Below, in pieces: positions 9,205 through 17,104 of a DNA stretch of 64,000 nucleotides. Under the pieces are notes generated by a model. That model worked only from the letters and a program-made list of their open reading frames with translations, had not been told where the DNA came from and searched no databases. This stretch comes from an uncultured Porphyromonadaceae bacterium (GTDB taxonomy: Bacteria > Bacteroidota > Bacteroidia > Bacteroidales > Muribaculaceae), in assembly GCA_947573485.1 (NCBI GenBank), contig CANPGB010000002.1:1-64000 (forward strand), written 5' to 3'. The stretch's first letter is position 1, and every line of letters begins with the position of its first letter. The position numbers were made by a program, and so were the translations under genes.

Positions 9205-9235
9205 ATTGTCGATTAGATAATTAGGACTAATTTTG
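9205..9235 (+). promoter_or_regulatory. Promoter of AraC-family gene
   Basis: ATTG at 9205-9208, a 19-nt spacer and TAATTTTG at 9228-9235 lie so close to the ATG at 9240 that the transcript is likely leaderless or nearly so. Confidence 0.6.
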
Positions 9236-9239
9236 CAAT

Positions 9240-10136
9240 ATGGAACGACGAAAACTTAATCTCGAATCGATAAGCGCCTACACCGATTTTTACGGGTTGC
9301 CCACGTACCACCCCCTCGCCGCCGTCATAGACCTTAAAGAGGCTAAGCAATGGCCAAACCACTTTACTGTGGAATATGGCCTTTATGCACTTTTCCTGAA
9401 GAACAATGCAGCCTGCTCAATTCGCTACGGACGCAGAAACTACGACTATCAGGCGGGCACGATTGTGAGTTTCTCGCCCGGTCAGACCGTAGATGTGGAT
9501 TTGGTAGAAGATGAATTTCAACCCGATGTAATAGGGCTGCTCTTTCACCCCGACTTGATTTACGGCACACCATTAGCCGAAAAAATCAAAGATTTCTCGT
9601 TCTTTGATTACGGCGAACTTGAGTCGCTCCACCTTTCCGACGACGAACGACGCCAGTTTCTTTTCTGCCTCAATATGGTAAGGCAGGAAATAGAGCACCC
9701 TGTAGACAACCACTCGTCGGCCTTGATTTCGGCCAACATCCAGTTGCTGATTGAGTATCTCCACCGCTTCTACGACCGCCAGTTTATAACGCGGCATAAA
9801 GCTAACTCAGAAGTGGTGGCCAACTTTGAACGGCAACTTAAAGAGTATCTGTCAGTTCCGCAGAACGAACTGCCCGGAGTGGCGCTCTTCGCAGAAAAAG
9901 CCAATCTCTCGCCCGGCTATTTTTCTGATCTTGTGCGCAAAGAGACCGGCAGCTCGCCTAAAAACATCATCACGCTACGCATGATAGAGGAGGCCAAACA
10001 CCGCCTCGCCACTGGCGACTGCGACATCAGCGAGATTGCCTATAGCTTCGGTTTTGACTACCCGGCCCACTTCACGCGTATGTTCAAACGTGTGACGGGG
10101 CTTAAGCCTACGGAGTTCAGGGCGAAGTATAATTGA
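9240..10136 (+). CDS. AraC-family transcriptional regulator
   Basis: The 298-residue regulator has an N-terminal ligand-sensing cupin-like domain (about 1-170) and a C-terminal AraC double helix-turn-helix (about 198-298). The DNA-binding part shows LSPGYFSDLVRKETG and the signature ISEIAYSFGFDYPAHFTRMFKRVTG. It is transcribed divergently from the alpha/beta hydrolase gene, 117 nt away, which suggests it regulates that gene. Its own promoter almost touches the start codon. Confidence 0.9.
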   Translation: MERRKLNLESISAYTDFYGLPTYHPLAAVIDLKEAKQWPNHFTVEYGLYALFLKNNAACSIRYGRRNYDYQAGTIVSFSPGQTVDVDLVEDEFQPDVIGLLFHPDLIYGTPLAEKIKDFSFFDYGELESLHLSDDERRQFLFCLNMVRQEIEHPVDNHSSALISANIQLLIEYLHRFYDRQFITRHKANSEVVANFERQLKEYLSVPQNELPGVALFAEKANLSPGYFSDLVRKETGSSPKNIITLRMIEEAKHRLATGDCDISEIAYSFGFDYPAHFTRMFKRVTGLKPTEFRAKYN

Positions 10137-10210
10137 TTAACGCCGGGCAGGCACACGGGCGCCATCTATGACGTCCTGACCTGCCTGCGGCTTAATAGAG
10201 AGGTAATCAA

Positions 10211-12688
10211 TCAGAACTCGACTACTGTAATGCCGGGGCCCCCGAAGCGGACGTCTTCGTCGTGATACGTGGAGACGGCGGGGACGGTGTCGAGGTAGCG
10301 GCGGATATACTGGCGGAGGGCGCCTGTACCTGTACCGTGGAGGATGCGTACGCGGTTTGCGTTGAACTGGATAGCATCGTCGATGTAGTACGTGACGGCT
10401 TGGACGGCTTCGTCGGCACGCATGCCGCGGACGTCGATTTCGTGGCTGAAAGAGAGCTGGCGCTCACGCGAGGCGTCGGAGGTTTGGCTCGAGATGTAGC
10501 TCACACCGCCTTTTACGGCCCCGCTCTGAGCCTGACGCAGGGTGCGTTTGAGGCGGTCGAGCTTAACGGTGGTTTTCATCTGGCCGAACACGACCGTGGC
10601 ATTTTTGCCGTCGATTGCGCTTATGGTGCCTACTGTTGCAGAGCCGTCGAGCACAACGTTGTCGCCCACCTGTAGCGGACGGTCGGCAGCCTGCGGGCGA
10701 GGTACCTTAGGCTCGGCTTTCTTTTTCTTGGGCAGTTTTTTGTCGAGCAGGGGGTGGTTATTCGCTTTGTCGGCTTCCTCTTTTAGGGTTCGCCGCTCTT
10801 CTTCGAGGCGCTGACGGGCCTCGCGGGTCTTCTCCTTATCGGCCTGGGCTGTGCGTATTTCGCGTATAGTGCGCTCGATAGTTGCGTTGGAGCCTTCGAG
10901 GATACGTTTGGCCTCATCGCGCGCTTCGGATATAATCTCGCGTCTCTTGCCGCGAAGGGTTTCCATTTCGGTTTCGTACCGGGCAAGTACGTCTTCAATC
11001 TGCTTCTCTTTCTGGCGTATTGCCTGGCGTTTGTTTTCCCAGTAACGGCGGTCGCGGGCGATGTCGAGAAGGTATTTATCCATGTTGACGTAGTCGCTGC
11101 CTACAATCTCGCGGGCGTCGTCGATGATGTCGTCGGGAATCCCTGTCTTTCGGGCAATTTCAATTGCGAACGATGAGCCCGGCTGGCCTATGGCGAGGCG
11201 GAACATGGGTTGCATTTTCTGCCTGTCGTAGAGCATTGAGCCGTTGACGAGACCGGGAGTTTCCTCGGCAAACTGCTTGAGGTTATGGTAGTGAGTTGTT
11301 ATCACACCCCACATGCCTTTTTCGTTGAAGCGGCGCAACATTGCCTGGGCAATGGCACCGCCAATCTGAGGCTCTGTGCCACCGCCGAACTCGTCGATGA
11401 GAACGAGGGTGCGGTTGTTGCCCCGTGCGAGGAAGAATTTCATGTTCCTCAGGTGGGAGGAGTAGGTGGAGAGGTCGTCTTCAATCGACTGGTCATCACC
11501 GATGTCGATGAAAATGCTCTCCATGAGGCCTATGTGCGAGTTGTCATAGACCGTTGGCAGGAGGCCGCACTGGGTCATATATTGGATTATACCCAGGGTT
11601 TTGAGCGCAACCGACTTGCCTCCGGCGTTGGGGCCGGAGATGACGAGGATTCGTTTTTCGGGCGTGAGGGTGATGTCGAGCGGAACAATTTCCTTTCCCT
11701 GGCGCTCGAGTGTAAGTTTCAGCGCGGGGTGGCAAGCGTGGTACCACTCCACCTCAGGCTTCGGGGAGAGGTGTGGCAAAGTACCGCCTACGGTGCGGGC
11801 ATACTGAGCTTTGGCGTAGATGAAGTCGAAGGTACCGAGGAGGTCGAAGCCGTCGAGCAGGGAGTCTATCTCGGGGCGTATGAGGTCGGCGAGGCCGATG
11901 AGAATACGCACTATCTCGCGGCGCTCCTCAATGCCGAGCTCACGAAGGCGGTTGTTAGCCTCGACGACTTCGGCGGGCTCGATGAAGAAAGTTTTGCCGG
12001 AGGCCGATTCGTCGTGCACGATACCCGAAATCTTGCGTTTGTACATCGGGGCTACGGGAATCACGAGACGGCCGTCGCGCACCGAAGGCGTGACGTCGGC
12101 TTCGAGGTATCCCTCGCGGACAGCGTTGGCAATCACACGTCGCATGGCCGAGTTTATGCTGCCGGCGCATGCGGCCATAGAGCGGCGTATTTCGGCGAGC
12201 TCGGGCGATGCATTGTCTTTGATTTCCCCGTGACGGTCGATAATGCGATCGATAGCAGCTGTGACGGCGGGGAAGGCGTAAAGGTCGGCCGCGAGGATGT
12301 CGAGCTCGGGGTAAGGAGTGTGCACACGTGCGCTCTCCTCATCTACCTTGCGCACTTTTGCGAAGAAAGAGGCAATGTCAGCCATGGCGGCAAGGGAGGC
12401 GCGGAGGCCTGTGAGCTCGTTCTCTGCGGGAAAGGAGCCCGGAACCCTGAGCGAAGTGAGGAGCTGACGCTTGTCGTGGATACTGCCGAGAGAGAAGCCT
12501 GCGTCGCTTGATATAATGCCGAGCATCTCTGCTGTCTGGCCAAGCAGCCGGGCGACGATGTTGAAGTCGGAACTGAAGGCCATTTCGTCGCAACGGGCGC
12601 GGCCGAGCGAGGAAGCACAGAGTGCAGCCACGTGGTCGCGCACGGAGTCGAAGCCTATTTTGCGTTCAATAGAGTCGGGGTATATCAT
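10211..12688 (-). CDS. mutS2: Endonuclease MutS2
   Basis: MutS2 (825 residues from the ATG at 12688) is a MutS-like ATPase with a C-terminal Smr nuclease domain, linked to suppression of recombination and to ribosome rescue in other bacteria. Visible parts are the Walker A loop GPNAGGKS, the Walker B region LVLIDEFGGGTEP, a long charged coiled coil, and the Smr motif DVRGMRADEA with RILHGTGTGALR near the C-terminus. A GTG at 12700 overlaps the smpB stop (GTGA) and is an alternative start, but the N-terminus MIYPDSIERKIGFD resembles other Bacteroidetes MutS2 proteins. It is co-transcribed with smpB. Confidence 0.93.
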   Translation of the reverse strand: MIYPDSIERKIGFDSVRDHVAALCASSLGRARCDEMAFSSDFNIVARLLGQTAEMLGIISSDAGFSLGSIHDKRQLLTSLRVPGSFPAENELTGLRASLAAMADIASFFAKVRKVDEESARVHTPYPELDILAADLYAFPAVTAAIDRIIDRHGEIKDNASPELAEIRRSMAACAGSINSAMRRVIANAVREGYLEADVTPSVRDGRLVIPVAPMYKRKISGIVHDESASGKTFFIEPAEVVEANNRLRELGIEERREIVRILIGLADLIRPEIDSLLDGFDLLGTFDFIYAKAQYARTVGGTLPHLSPKPEVEWYHACHPALKLTLERQGKEIVPLDITLTPEKRILVISGPNAGGKSVALKTLGIIQYMTQCGLLPTVYDNSHIGLMESIFIDIGDDQSIEDDLSTYSSHLRNMKFFLARGNNRTLVLIDEFGGGTEPQIGGAIAQAMLRRFNEKGMWGVITTHYHNLKQFAEETPGLVNGSMLYDRQKMQPMFRLAIGQPGSSFAIEIARKTGIPDDIIDDAREIVGSDYVNMDKYLLDIARDRRYWENKRQAIRQKEKQIEDVLARYETEMETLRGKRREIISEARDEAKRILEGSNATIERTIREIRTAQADKEKTREARQRLEEERRTLKEEADKANNHPLLDKKLPKKKKAEPKVPRPQAADRPLQVGDNVVLDGSATVGTISAIDGKNATVVFGQMKTTVKLDRLKRTLRQAQSGAVKGGVSYISSQTSDASRERQLSFSHEIDVRGMRADEAVQAVTYYIDDAIQFNANRVRILHGTGTGALRQYIRRYLDTVPAVSTYHDEDVRFGGPGITVVEF

Positions 12689-12696
12689 AGGCAGCG

Positions 12697-13152
12697 TCAC
12701 TTCATTTTGAGGCGGGCGAGAGAGCGTTTATCCTCGCGTTCCTTAATGGCCTGTCGCTTGTCGTACTCCTTCTTGCCTCGGGCTATTGCAATCACGAGCT
12801 TGGCAAGACCTCGCTCGCTGATAAAAAGCCTCAGAGGCACGATAGTGAACCCGGCATCACGCGAGGCCTTGGCTATCTTATTAATTTCCTTGCGGTTGAG
12901 TAGCAGCTTGCGGTCGCGGCGCGAGTCGTGGTTGTTATAAGTTCCGTAGAAGTATGTGGCGATATTCATGTTCTTAACCCACACTTCGTTGAGCGATGAC
13001 ACATAGCAGAAGGTATCGACGAGAGAAGCGTGGCCGCTGCGTATGCTCTTGATCTCGGTGCCCGTGAGAACGAGCCCGGCGGTAAAAGTCTCGACAATCT
13101 CGTAGTCGAAAGTCGCGCGGCGGTTTTTTATGTTGATATCCTTAGGTTTCAT
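12697..13152 (-). CDS. smpB: SsrA-binding protein SmpB
   Basis: The 151-residue protein binds tmRNA and brings it to stalled ribosomes for trans-translation. Family marks are [30 protein letters not shown], and the basic tail with [16 protein letters not shown]. It overlaps the upstream membrane protein gene by 4 nt (ATGA) and touches mutS2 downstream. Grouping with mutS2 is notable, since both act on stalled ribosomes in other bacteria. The tmRNA gene itself was not found in this window. Confidence 0.95.
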   Translation of the reverse strand: MKPKDINIKNRRATFDYEIVETFTAGLVLTGTEIKSIRSGHASLVDTFCYVSSLNEVWVKNMNIATYFYGTYNNHDSRRDRKLLLNRKEINKIAKASRDAGFTIVPLRLFISERGLAKLVIAIARGKKEYDKRQAIKEREDKRSLARLKMK

Positions 13153-13697
13153 ATAAGAAGATAGAGAAGATAATATATTACAAGAGGCACTACCACAATA
13201 GCGGCAGCGCTGAGCCCGATGTAGGGGAGCTCACTTTCTTTGCGGACGCCCAGAAAAGGCCCTGCCTTATAAAGAACGAGGACAACGTAGACCGGAAGGA
13301 ACTTTAGAATAACAAGGTTCCATGGCAGGCAGTTGCAGAGAATCTGGACGAGTACCATAAGGCCTATGCCGGCAACGGCCACGGTCTGCACTGTTCGCGG
13401 CGAGGGTTTGGGCTCTGTGAGGCGCCCGAGGTAGAGCTCGAATATGAGGCGTGCTATAAAAAGCGACACGAAGTAGGCTCCGAAATCGGCCACAGCCCGC
13501 ATGAGCACCTGACCGAGCTCGGCATGACGTGCGTAGAAGAACGCAAGGAACTCGGTGATTGCGGCCACACCGAGGAGCGGATAGAGGCCACGACGGGCAA
13601 GTTCCTCGGGGTCGGGGTCGCTCCGGCGCAGGTCGTCCCAGCCCGTAGCAGGGGCAAGGATTAGCTGCAGGAGATATTTAAGAAAAGTGACAAACAT
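13149..13697 (-). CDS. YIP1-family integral membrane protein
   Basis: The 182-residue protein has four to five hydrophobic segments (about 47-55, 68-90, 105-122, 128-145 and 160-182) and an N-terminal [10 protein letters not shown] motif, as in bacterial Yip1-domain proteins. Function is unknown. The first gene of an operon with smpB and mutS2, it overlaps smpB by 4 nt. A minus-strand TATCTTTG at 13721-13728 is a likely -7 element. Confidence 0.65.
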   Translation of the reverse strand: MFVTFLKYLLQLILAPATGWDDLRRSDPDPEELARRGLYPLLGVAAITEFLAFFYARHAELGQVLMRAVADFGAYFVSLFIARLIFELYLGRLTEPKPSPRTVQTVAVAGIGLMVLVQILCNCLPWNLVILKFLPVYVVLVLYKAGPFLGVRKESELPYIGLSAAAIVVVPLVIYYLLYLLI

Positions 13698-13720
13698 AAT
13701 CTTTTAGATGAAATTGAGTA

Positions 13721-13728
13721 CAAAGATA
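13721..13728 (-). promoter_or_regulatory. -7 element for the YIP1-smpB-mutS2 operon
   Basis: TATCTTTG on the minus strand matches TAnnTTTG and lies about 24 nt before the start codon at 13697. No exact TTTG is found at the -33 position. Confidence 0.45.
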
Positions 13729-13760
13729 CGAAATATGAACCGTAATTAAAGAGGATTTGT

Positions 13761-13768
13761 TATTTTTG
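13761..13768 (+). promoter_or_regulatory. -7 element for the DUF5606 gene
   Basis: TATTTTTG matches TAnnTTTG, 40 nt before the ATG at 13809. A clear -33 TTTG is lacking. Confidence 0.45.
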
Positions 13769-13808
13769 CAGCGGCAAAATATCACGCCCATATATAATTC
13801 ACCATAAA

Positions 13809-14261
13809 ATGATAAAAGGAATACTTTCAATCACCGGCAAACCCGGGCTCTACAAGCTTCTGAGCCGAGGTAAGAACGCCCTCATCGTTGAAAACATCGC
13901 GACCAAAAAGCGCATGCCCACATATCCTCACGAAAAAGTGATCTCGCTCGCCGACATCACCATGTATACCGAGCACGGCGACGAGCCCCTGCCCGAAATC
14001 CTCGATAAAATCTACGCCCACACCGGCGGTCAGCCTATCGACATCAAAGGTTTTGCCGACGACGCTGCCATGCGTGCATACTTCGGCGAGATTATCCCCG
14101 ACTTCGACACCGAACGCGTATACACCACCGACATCCGCAAGCTCTTCAGCTGGTATAACCAACTGGTAGCTGCAGGCGTAACCGAGTTCAAAGACAAGGA
14201 AATAGCCGAAGACGAAGCCGCCGAGGCCGCAGAAGCAGCCGACGAAGCAGCAACAAAATAA
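13809..14261 (+). CDS. DUF5606 family protein
   Basis: The 150-residue cytoplasmic protein belongs to a Bacteroidetes-restricted family of unknown function. Its N-terminus (ILSITGKPGLYKLLSRGKNALIVE) and the KRMPTYPHEKVISLADI segment are family hallmarks. The C-terminal 25 residues form an acidic alanine/glutamate tail. It stands alone between opposing operons. Its conservation and wide spread suggest a housekeeping role, but none can be named. Confidence 0.85.
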   Translation: MIKGILSITGKPGLYKLLSRGKNALIVENIATKKRMPTYPHEKVISLADITMYTEHGDEPLPEILDKIYAHTGGQPIDIKGFADDAAMRAYFGEIIPDFDTERVYTTDIRKLFSWYNQLVAAGVTEFKDKEIAEDEAAEAAEAADEAATK

Positions 14262-14284
14262 GGGAGCGGGTAAATACCCCTCCC
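14262..14284. terminator. Hairpin between DUF5606 and the LuxR-type gene
   Basis: GGGAGCGGGTA pairs with TACCCCTCCC across a very short loop, directly after the DUF5606 stop and before the convergent regulator's 3' end. Probably a shared terminator, without a strong T-run. Confidence 0.5.
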
Positions 14285-14306
14285 ACTCTACTCTACGCGG
14301 GCAGCT

Positions 14307-15272
14307 CTACTTGATGTTAAGTCGGTTGAGCTGCTCGAGTTGTACTATGCCGTTGACAATCGCATAGATAGTAAGACCGCTCACAGAGTGGATGTCGAGC
14401 TTGCGTACGATATTCTTGCGATGAGTCTGCACGGTGTTTACGCTGATAAAGAGCTTGTCGGCAATCTCTTTGTTGGAAAGGCCGCATACGAGCTCGGCGA
14501 GCACATCTTTCTCTCGGCTTGAGAGAATATCCTCGCCTTCGGGCGTTGTGAGGTCGGGCACCGAGGGGTCGAGGTCGAGTTTCTCTTCGAGGGCGCGGAC
14601 GGCGGGGACGAAGAGGAGGTCTTCGAGCTGACAGTGTTTGTGGAGGTCGCGCTCGCAGATGAAGATGTCGTAGAGCACTATGTTGAGGAGCTCGGCAGCG
14701 TCGCCCGGTGTGTAGTACTTTATAATGATGTTCTTGAGTTCCTGTAGCTTGGTGTCGATAGCGCTGTGCGAGCGTGCAAAGTGCTCGATCTCGAAGTCGG
14801 AGCTGCGGCGCCCGGCGAGCAGTTCTTCGACATATGCAAAAACGCTGGAGTTCTCGTTATCGGTGTGGCGGCGCACCTCACCCATATATTCGTCGTAGAA
14901 CTTTACGATCAGGTTTGCGACCTCGCTCACACCGGCGCCCTCGTTATCGGAGAGTATGGCCTCGATGAGCTTTCGGCGTATTGCCGGGAGCTGGAAATCA
15001 AGGAAGTAAGAGTGTGCCTGCTTCAGGTATACGATAAATTGGGGGATTGACACCTCAGATGCGAAGTGGTCGGCTGCCTCCGTACCATATTTAATAAAGT
15101 TAGCCACCGCAAGAAAAGTAGGTGCATGCACCTGGTGGCGAGCGCAAATGTCGCCTACGGTGCTCTCCCCGACTCCGAGGGGTATTCCGAAGCGGCACAT
15201 CATCTGAAGCAGCGAGGGTTCGTCGCAGATCAGATCGCTCATTTTGCTTTTCTCAGTATAATAAGTAACCAT
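14307..15272 (-). CDS. Hemerythrin-like domain fused to LuxR-type HTH regulator
   Basis: The 321-residue protein combines three parts. Residues about 12-60 contain CRFGIPLGVG...VGDICARH, loosely like the N-terminal region of the iron-centre repair protein Ric/ScdA. Residues about 80-230 form a four-helix bundle with hemerythrin-type ligands: H87, H136 with E140 (HxxxE), H164/H169, and H213 with E217. Residues about 250-315 are a LuxR/FixJ helix-turn-helix (SSREKDVLAELVCGLSNKEIADKL...VNTVQTHRKNI). It is likely a one-component sensor that binds di-iron and responds to oxygen, NO or redox; this is inference. A methionine at residue 11 is an alternative start. A good minus-strand promoter precedes it. 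Confidence 0.75.
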   Translation of the reverse strand: MVTYYTEKSKMSDLICDEPSLLQMMCRFGIPLGVGESTVGDICARHQVHAPTFLAVANFIKYGTEAADHFASEVSIPQFIVYLKQAHSYFLDFQLPAIRRKLIEAILSDNEGAGVSEVANLIVKFYDEYMGEVRRHTDNENSSVFAYVEELLAGRRSSDFEIEHFARSHSAIDTKLQELKNIIIKYYTPGDAAELLNIVLYDIFICERDLHKHCQLEDLLFVPAVRALEEKLDLDPSVPDLTTPEGEDILSSREKDVLAELVCGLSNKEIADKLFISVNTVQTHRKNIVRKLDIHSVSGLTIYAIVNGIVQLEQLNRLNIK

Positions 15273-15285
15273 AGCTATTTCACTA

Positions 15286-15317
15286 CAAAATTACGAAAGA
15301 TTTTCGGGTCAGGCAAT
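15286..15317 (-). promoter_or_regulatory. Promoter of the hemerythrin-LuxR gene
   Basis: On the minus strand ATTG (plus 15314-15317), a 20-nt spacer and TAATTTTG (plus 15286-15293) fit the Bacteroidetes consensus with one mismatch. It lies 14 nt before the start at 15272. Confidence 0.6.
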
Positions 15318-15335
15318 TTTTAGTGCTAATAAGGT

Positions 15336-15366
15336 TTTGCAGAACGGAAAAAAATGCGTAAATTTG
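15336..15366 (+). promoter_or_regulatory. Promoter of rpmE
   Basis: TTTG at 15336-15339, a 19-nt spacer and TAAATTTG at 15359-15366 match the Bacteroidetes consensus exactly. The leader to the ATG at 15443 is about 70 nt. Confidence 0.75.
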
Positions 15367-15442
15367 CAGGCCATTACGATAAAAGCGCCTTACCAGCGCC
15401 ATAAAGTAACAGAATAATACGTATTTAAATAGCTAATTAGCA

Positions 15443-15697
15443 ATGAAAAAAGACATTCATCCCTCCAACTATCGCGAAGTGGTGTTCAAAGATATGTCTA
15501 ATGAAGAAATCTTTATCACCCGCTCAACAGTTGCCACCCGCGAGACCATCGAGGTTGATGGCGTGACTTACCCCCTGGTGAAGCTTGAAATCACCAGCTC
15601 TTCGCACCCCTTCTTCACCGGCAAGCAGAAACTTGTTGACACCGCAGGTCGCGTGGACAAGTTCATGAACCGCTACGCCGTTCGCAAGAAAAAATAA
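15443..15697 (+). CDS. rpmE: 50S ribosomal protein bL31, type B
   Basis: The 84-residue protein is bL31 of the zinc-independent type B: it begins [17 protein letters not shown], carries [11 protein letters not shown] and DKFMNRY, and has none of the paired cysteines of the zinc type. It is a single-gene transcript with a consensus promoter and a Rho-independent terminator. Confidence 0.95.
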   Translation: MKKDIHPSNYREVVFKDMSNEEIFITRSTVATRETIEVDGVTYPLVKLEITSSSHPFFTGKQKLVDTAGRVDKFMNRYAVRKKK

Positions 15698-15760
15698 GAA
15701 GCGCCACTATTTTCCGGCTGTCGTGCGCAAGACGTGCCCGGAATAATGAAAGAAACACAG

Positions 15761-15799
15761 ACCGCCGCTCCCTGAAAAGGGTTGCGGCGGTTTTGTTTT
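15761..15799 (+). terminator. Rho-independent terminator of rpmE
   Basis: ACCGCCGC (15761-15768) pairs with GCGGCGGT (15784-15791), followed by TTTTGTTTT. A clear intrinsic terminator 63 nt past the stop codon. Confidence 0.85.
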
Positions 15800-16145
15800 A
15801 TAAATATATGCGGAAGGCGCGGGAAGACAATAGTACAGCCAGGCTTGTGTACCGCGCCTCCGGCGCGGCTTGGGCCTTATAGCGGCTACCACGGGCGGCA
15901 AGCGCCCGCGGTTAACCTGATATTCCCCCTTCGGGGGAGGTGCAGCCTCTGGACTCGCTCCTCTACCCTCGCACTATCTGGAAGTGGAGAGGTTGTGGTT
16001 GTTGCCTATCCCCCCTCCGGGGGTGTGACGCCAACTCGAGGAGAGGATATAAAATTAAAGGGGCCATCCGCAAAAGCGAACGACCTCTTTTTTACCTTTA
16101 GCGCTACCGACCCTTGGCAGGCAGCGGAATTGTCGCGTGAGTGAA
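15800..16145. repeat. Gene-free stretch with a cluster of short GC-rich palindromes
   Basis: No convincing gene is present; a 120-codon open frame across it has no family resemblance. At least four short hairpins occur: CCGCGCC/GGCGCGG at 15852-15868, CGGGCG/CGCCCG at 15892-15908, TCCCCC/GGGGGA at 15924-15938, and CCCCC/GGGGG at 16011-16023. The last two share the form C5, a 3-nt loop, then G5. The stretch lies between convergent rpmE and the small lipoprotein gene. Confidence 0.5.
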
Positions 16146-16367
16146 TTATTCAGCGGCGGGGGCTTCAACTACTTCAGCAGCAGCTTCTGCGCAAGTAGTG
16201 CTGTCGGCGTTGAGGCTGTCGCAGCAAGCAGCAGCTTCTTCAACGATAGCAACTTCTTCAGTTGCGGGAGCCTCAGCAGCTTCAGTTTCAGCAGCAGCTT
16301 CCTTGTTGCCGCAAGCGAAGAACGACATGCTGAATACAACAGCGAGAGTAAGAACTAACTTTTTCAT
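16146..16367 (-). CDS. Small Ala/Glu-rich lipoprotein
   Basis: The 73-residue product starts at the ATG at 16367, giving a clean lipoprotein signal (MKKLVLTLAVVFSMSFFAC, Cys19); the frame upstream is open but non-signal-like. The mature part is almost entirely alanine, glutamate and threonine with three further cysteines (adjacent CC and a later C). Such tiny acidic lipoproteins are common in Bacteroidales and have no assigned role. A matching promoter (TTTG-N19-TAACTTTG) lies 49 nt upstream, which supports expression. Confidence 0.75.
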   Translation of the reverse strand: MKKLVLTLAVVFSMSFFACGNKEAAAETEAAEAPATEEVAIVEEAAACCDSLNADSTTCAEAAAEVVEAPAAE

Positions 16368-16415
16368 TTTCGTTTTGATTAAGTAATAAAACAATTGTTT
16401 GCTTCAAAAACGCCA

Positions 16416-16446
16416 CAAAGTTATGCCAAATTTACGATATGGCAAA
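16416..16446 (-). promoter_or_regulatory. Promoter of the small lipoprotein gene
   Basis: On the minus strand TTTG (plus 16443-16446), 19 nt, then TAACTTTG (plus 16416-16423) match the consensus exactly, 49 nt before the start codon. Confidence 0.7.
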
Positions 16447-16839
16447 ACTTTAAAGCAAATATTTTTACCTTTCATGCAAAATTTTAACATCTGAGGAGGA
16501 GCGTCCAAGCATATAGTATTGATTAATAAGGCATTGAACAATTAACCGCTAATCGCATCGCGAGATATAAAACATATTTTAAGGCTTTTGAGAGGGTAAA
16601 ACCTTTCATTTTGTCAGAATCGCATTGCCGGAACGGCTGCAAAACAATGTTTTATAACATAAAGAAAGTGCCGACTATAAATTTAACCTACTTTAACCCT
16701 CGTTACTCTTTTTAGCCAAATTTATGTTTATTACAATTTTAAAGAAGCATAAAGCAGAATACGGTATATTTAGCGGTGGAATAATAAAAAATGGCTTTCT
16801 TTTATTAAGCTGACGGCTACCGGGAGGTGACTTTAGAAA
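16447..16839. other. AT-rich gene-free region
   Basis: This roughly 390-nt stretch is AT-rich and lacks any protein-like frame with family resemblance; an 81-codon minus-strand frame (16693-16938) has no signal, promoter or recognisable motif. It separates the small lipoprotein promoter from the small-RNA-like unit that follows. Nothing else was recognised. Confidence 0.5.
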
Positions 16840-16871
16840 TTTGGTGGGGAAAAAGGTTTGAACTACCTTTG
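16840..16871 (+). promoter_or_regulatory. Orphan consensus promoter
   Basis: TTTG at 16840-16843, a 20-nt spacer and TACCTTTG at 16864-16871 match the Bacteroidetes consensus exactly, but no ordinary gene begins downstream before the terminator at 16973-17010. Confidence 0.7.
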
Positions 16872-16877
16872 CACTCG

Positions 16878-17010
16878 GAAATGATACAACAAGCATTGTT
16901 GAATGCTTTTTCATATTAAATAAATCTGGAATAGACATATAAATCTAACATTAAGTACTATGTGTAAGAAGGCAAGGGGCGTCCGTGAGGATAGCCCTTG
17001 TTTCTTTTTG
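16878..17010 (+). ncRNA. Candidate small RNA or attenuated leader upstream of the alpha-amylase gene
   Basis: A perfect promoter (16840-16871) and an intrinsic-terminator-like hairpin (CAAGGGGC 16973-16980 with GCCCTTG 16994-17000, then TTTCTTTTTG) bound a unit of about 130 nt. It could be a free small RNA, a transcript for a 12-codon frame starting at the ATG near 16881, or a leader whose terminator controls read-through into the amylase gene, which also has its own promoter at 17032-17062. A 23-codon frame at 16960-17031 crosses the terminator. No RNA family was recognised. Confidence 0.45.
16973..17010 (+). terminator. Terminator of the small-RNA-like unit
   Basis: CAAGGGGC pairs with GCCCTTG (one bulged G) over a 13-nt loop and is followed by TTTCTTTTTG, giving intrinsic-terminator geometry. 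Confidence 0.6.
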
Positions 17011-17031
17011 TATATTTCGCTACAGCCATAG

Positions 17032-17062
17032 CTTGTGAAGTGATGAAAAAGCGCTAAATTTG
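17032..17062 (+). promoter_or_regulatory. Promoter of the alpha-amylase gene
   Basis: CTTG at 17032-17035, 19 nt, and TAAATTTG at 17055-17062 match the consensus apart from one -33 base. The start codon is at 17105. Confidence 0.6.
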
Positions 17063-17104
17063 CAGAAGCATTATCTCATTACTTACTTATACCTTATTAT
17101 AATC

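Noticed and set aside
11285-12511. 408-codon open frame on the plus strand within mutS2
   Set aside because: Antisense to a complete MutS2 with all expected motifs; no independent start signal or family match.
16960-17031. 23-codon open frame starting MCKKARGVRED upstream of the amylase gene
   Set aside because: It runs through the terminator hairpin and has no recognised homologue; coding potential cannot be separated from the hairpin sequence.
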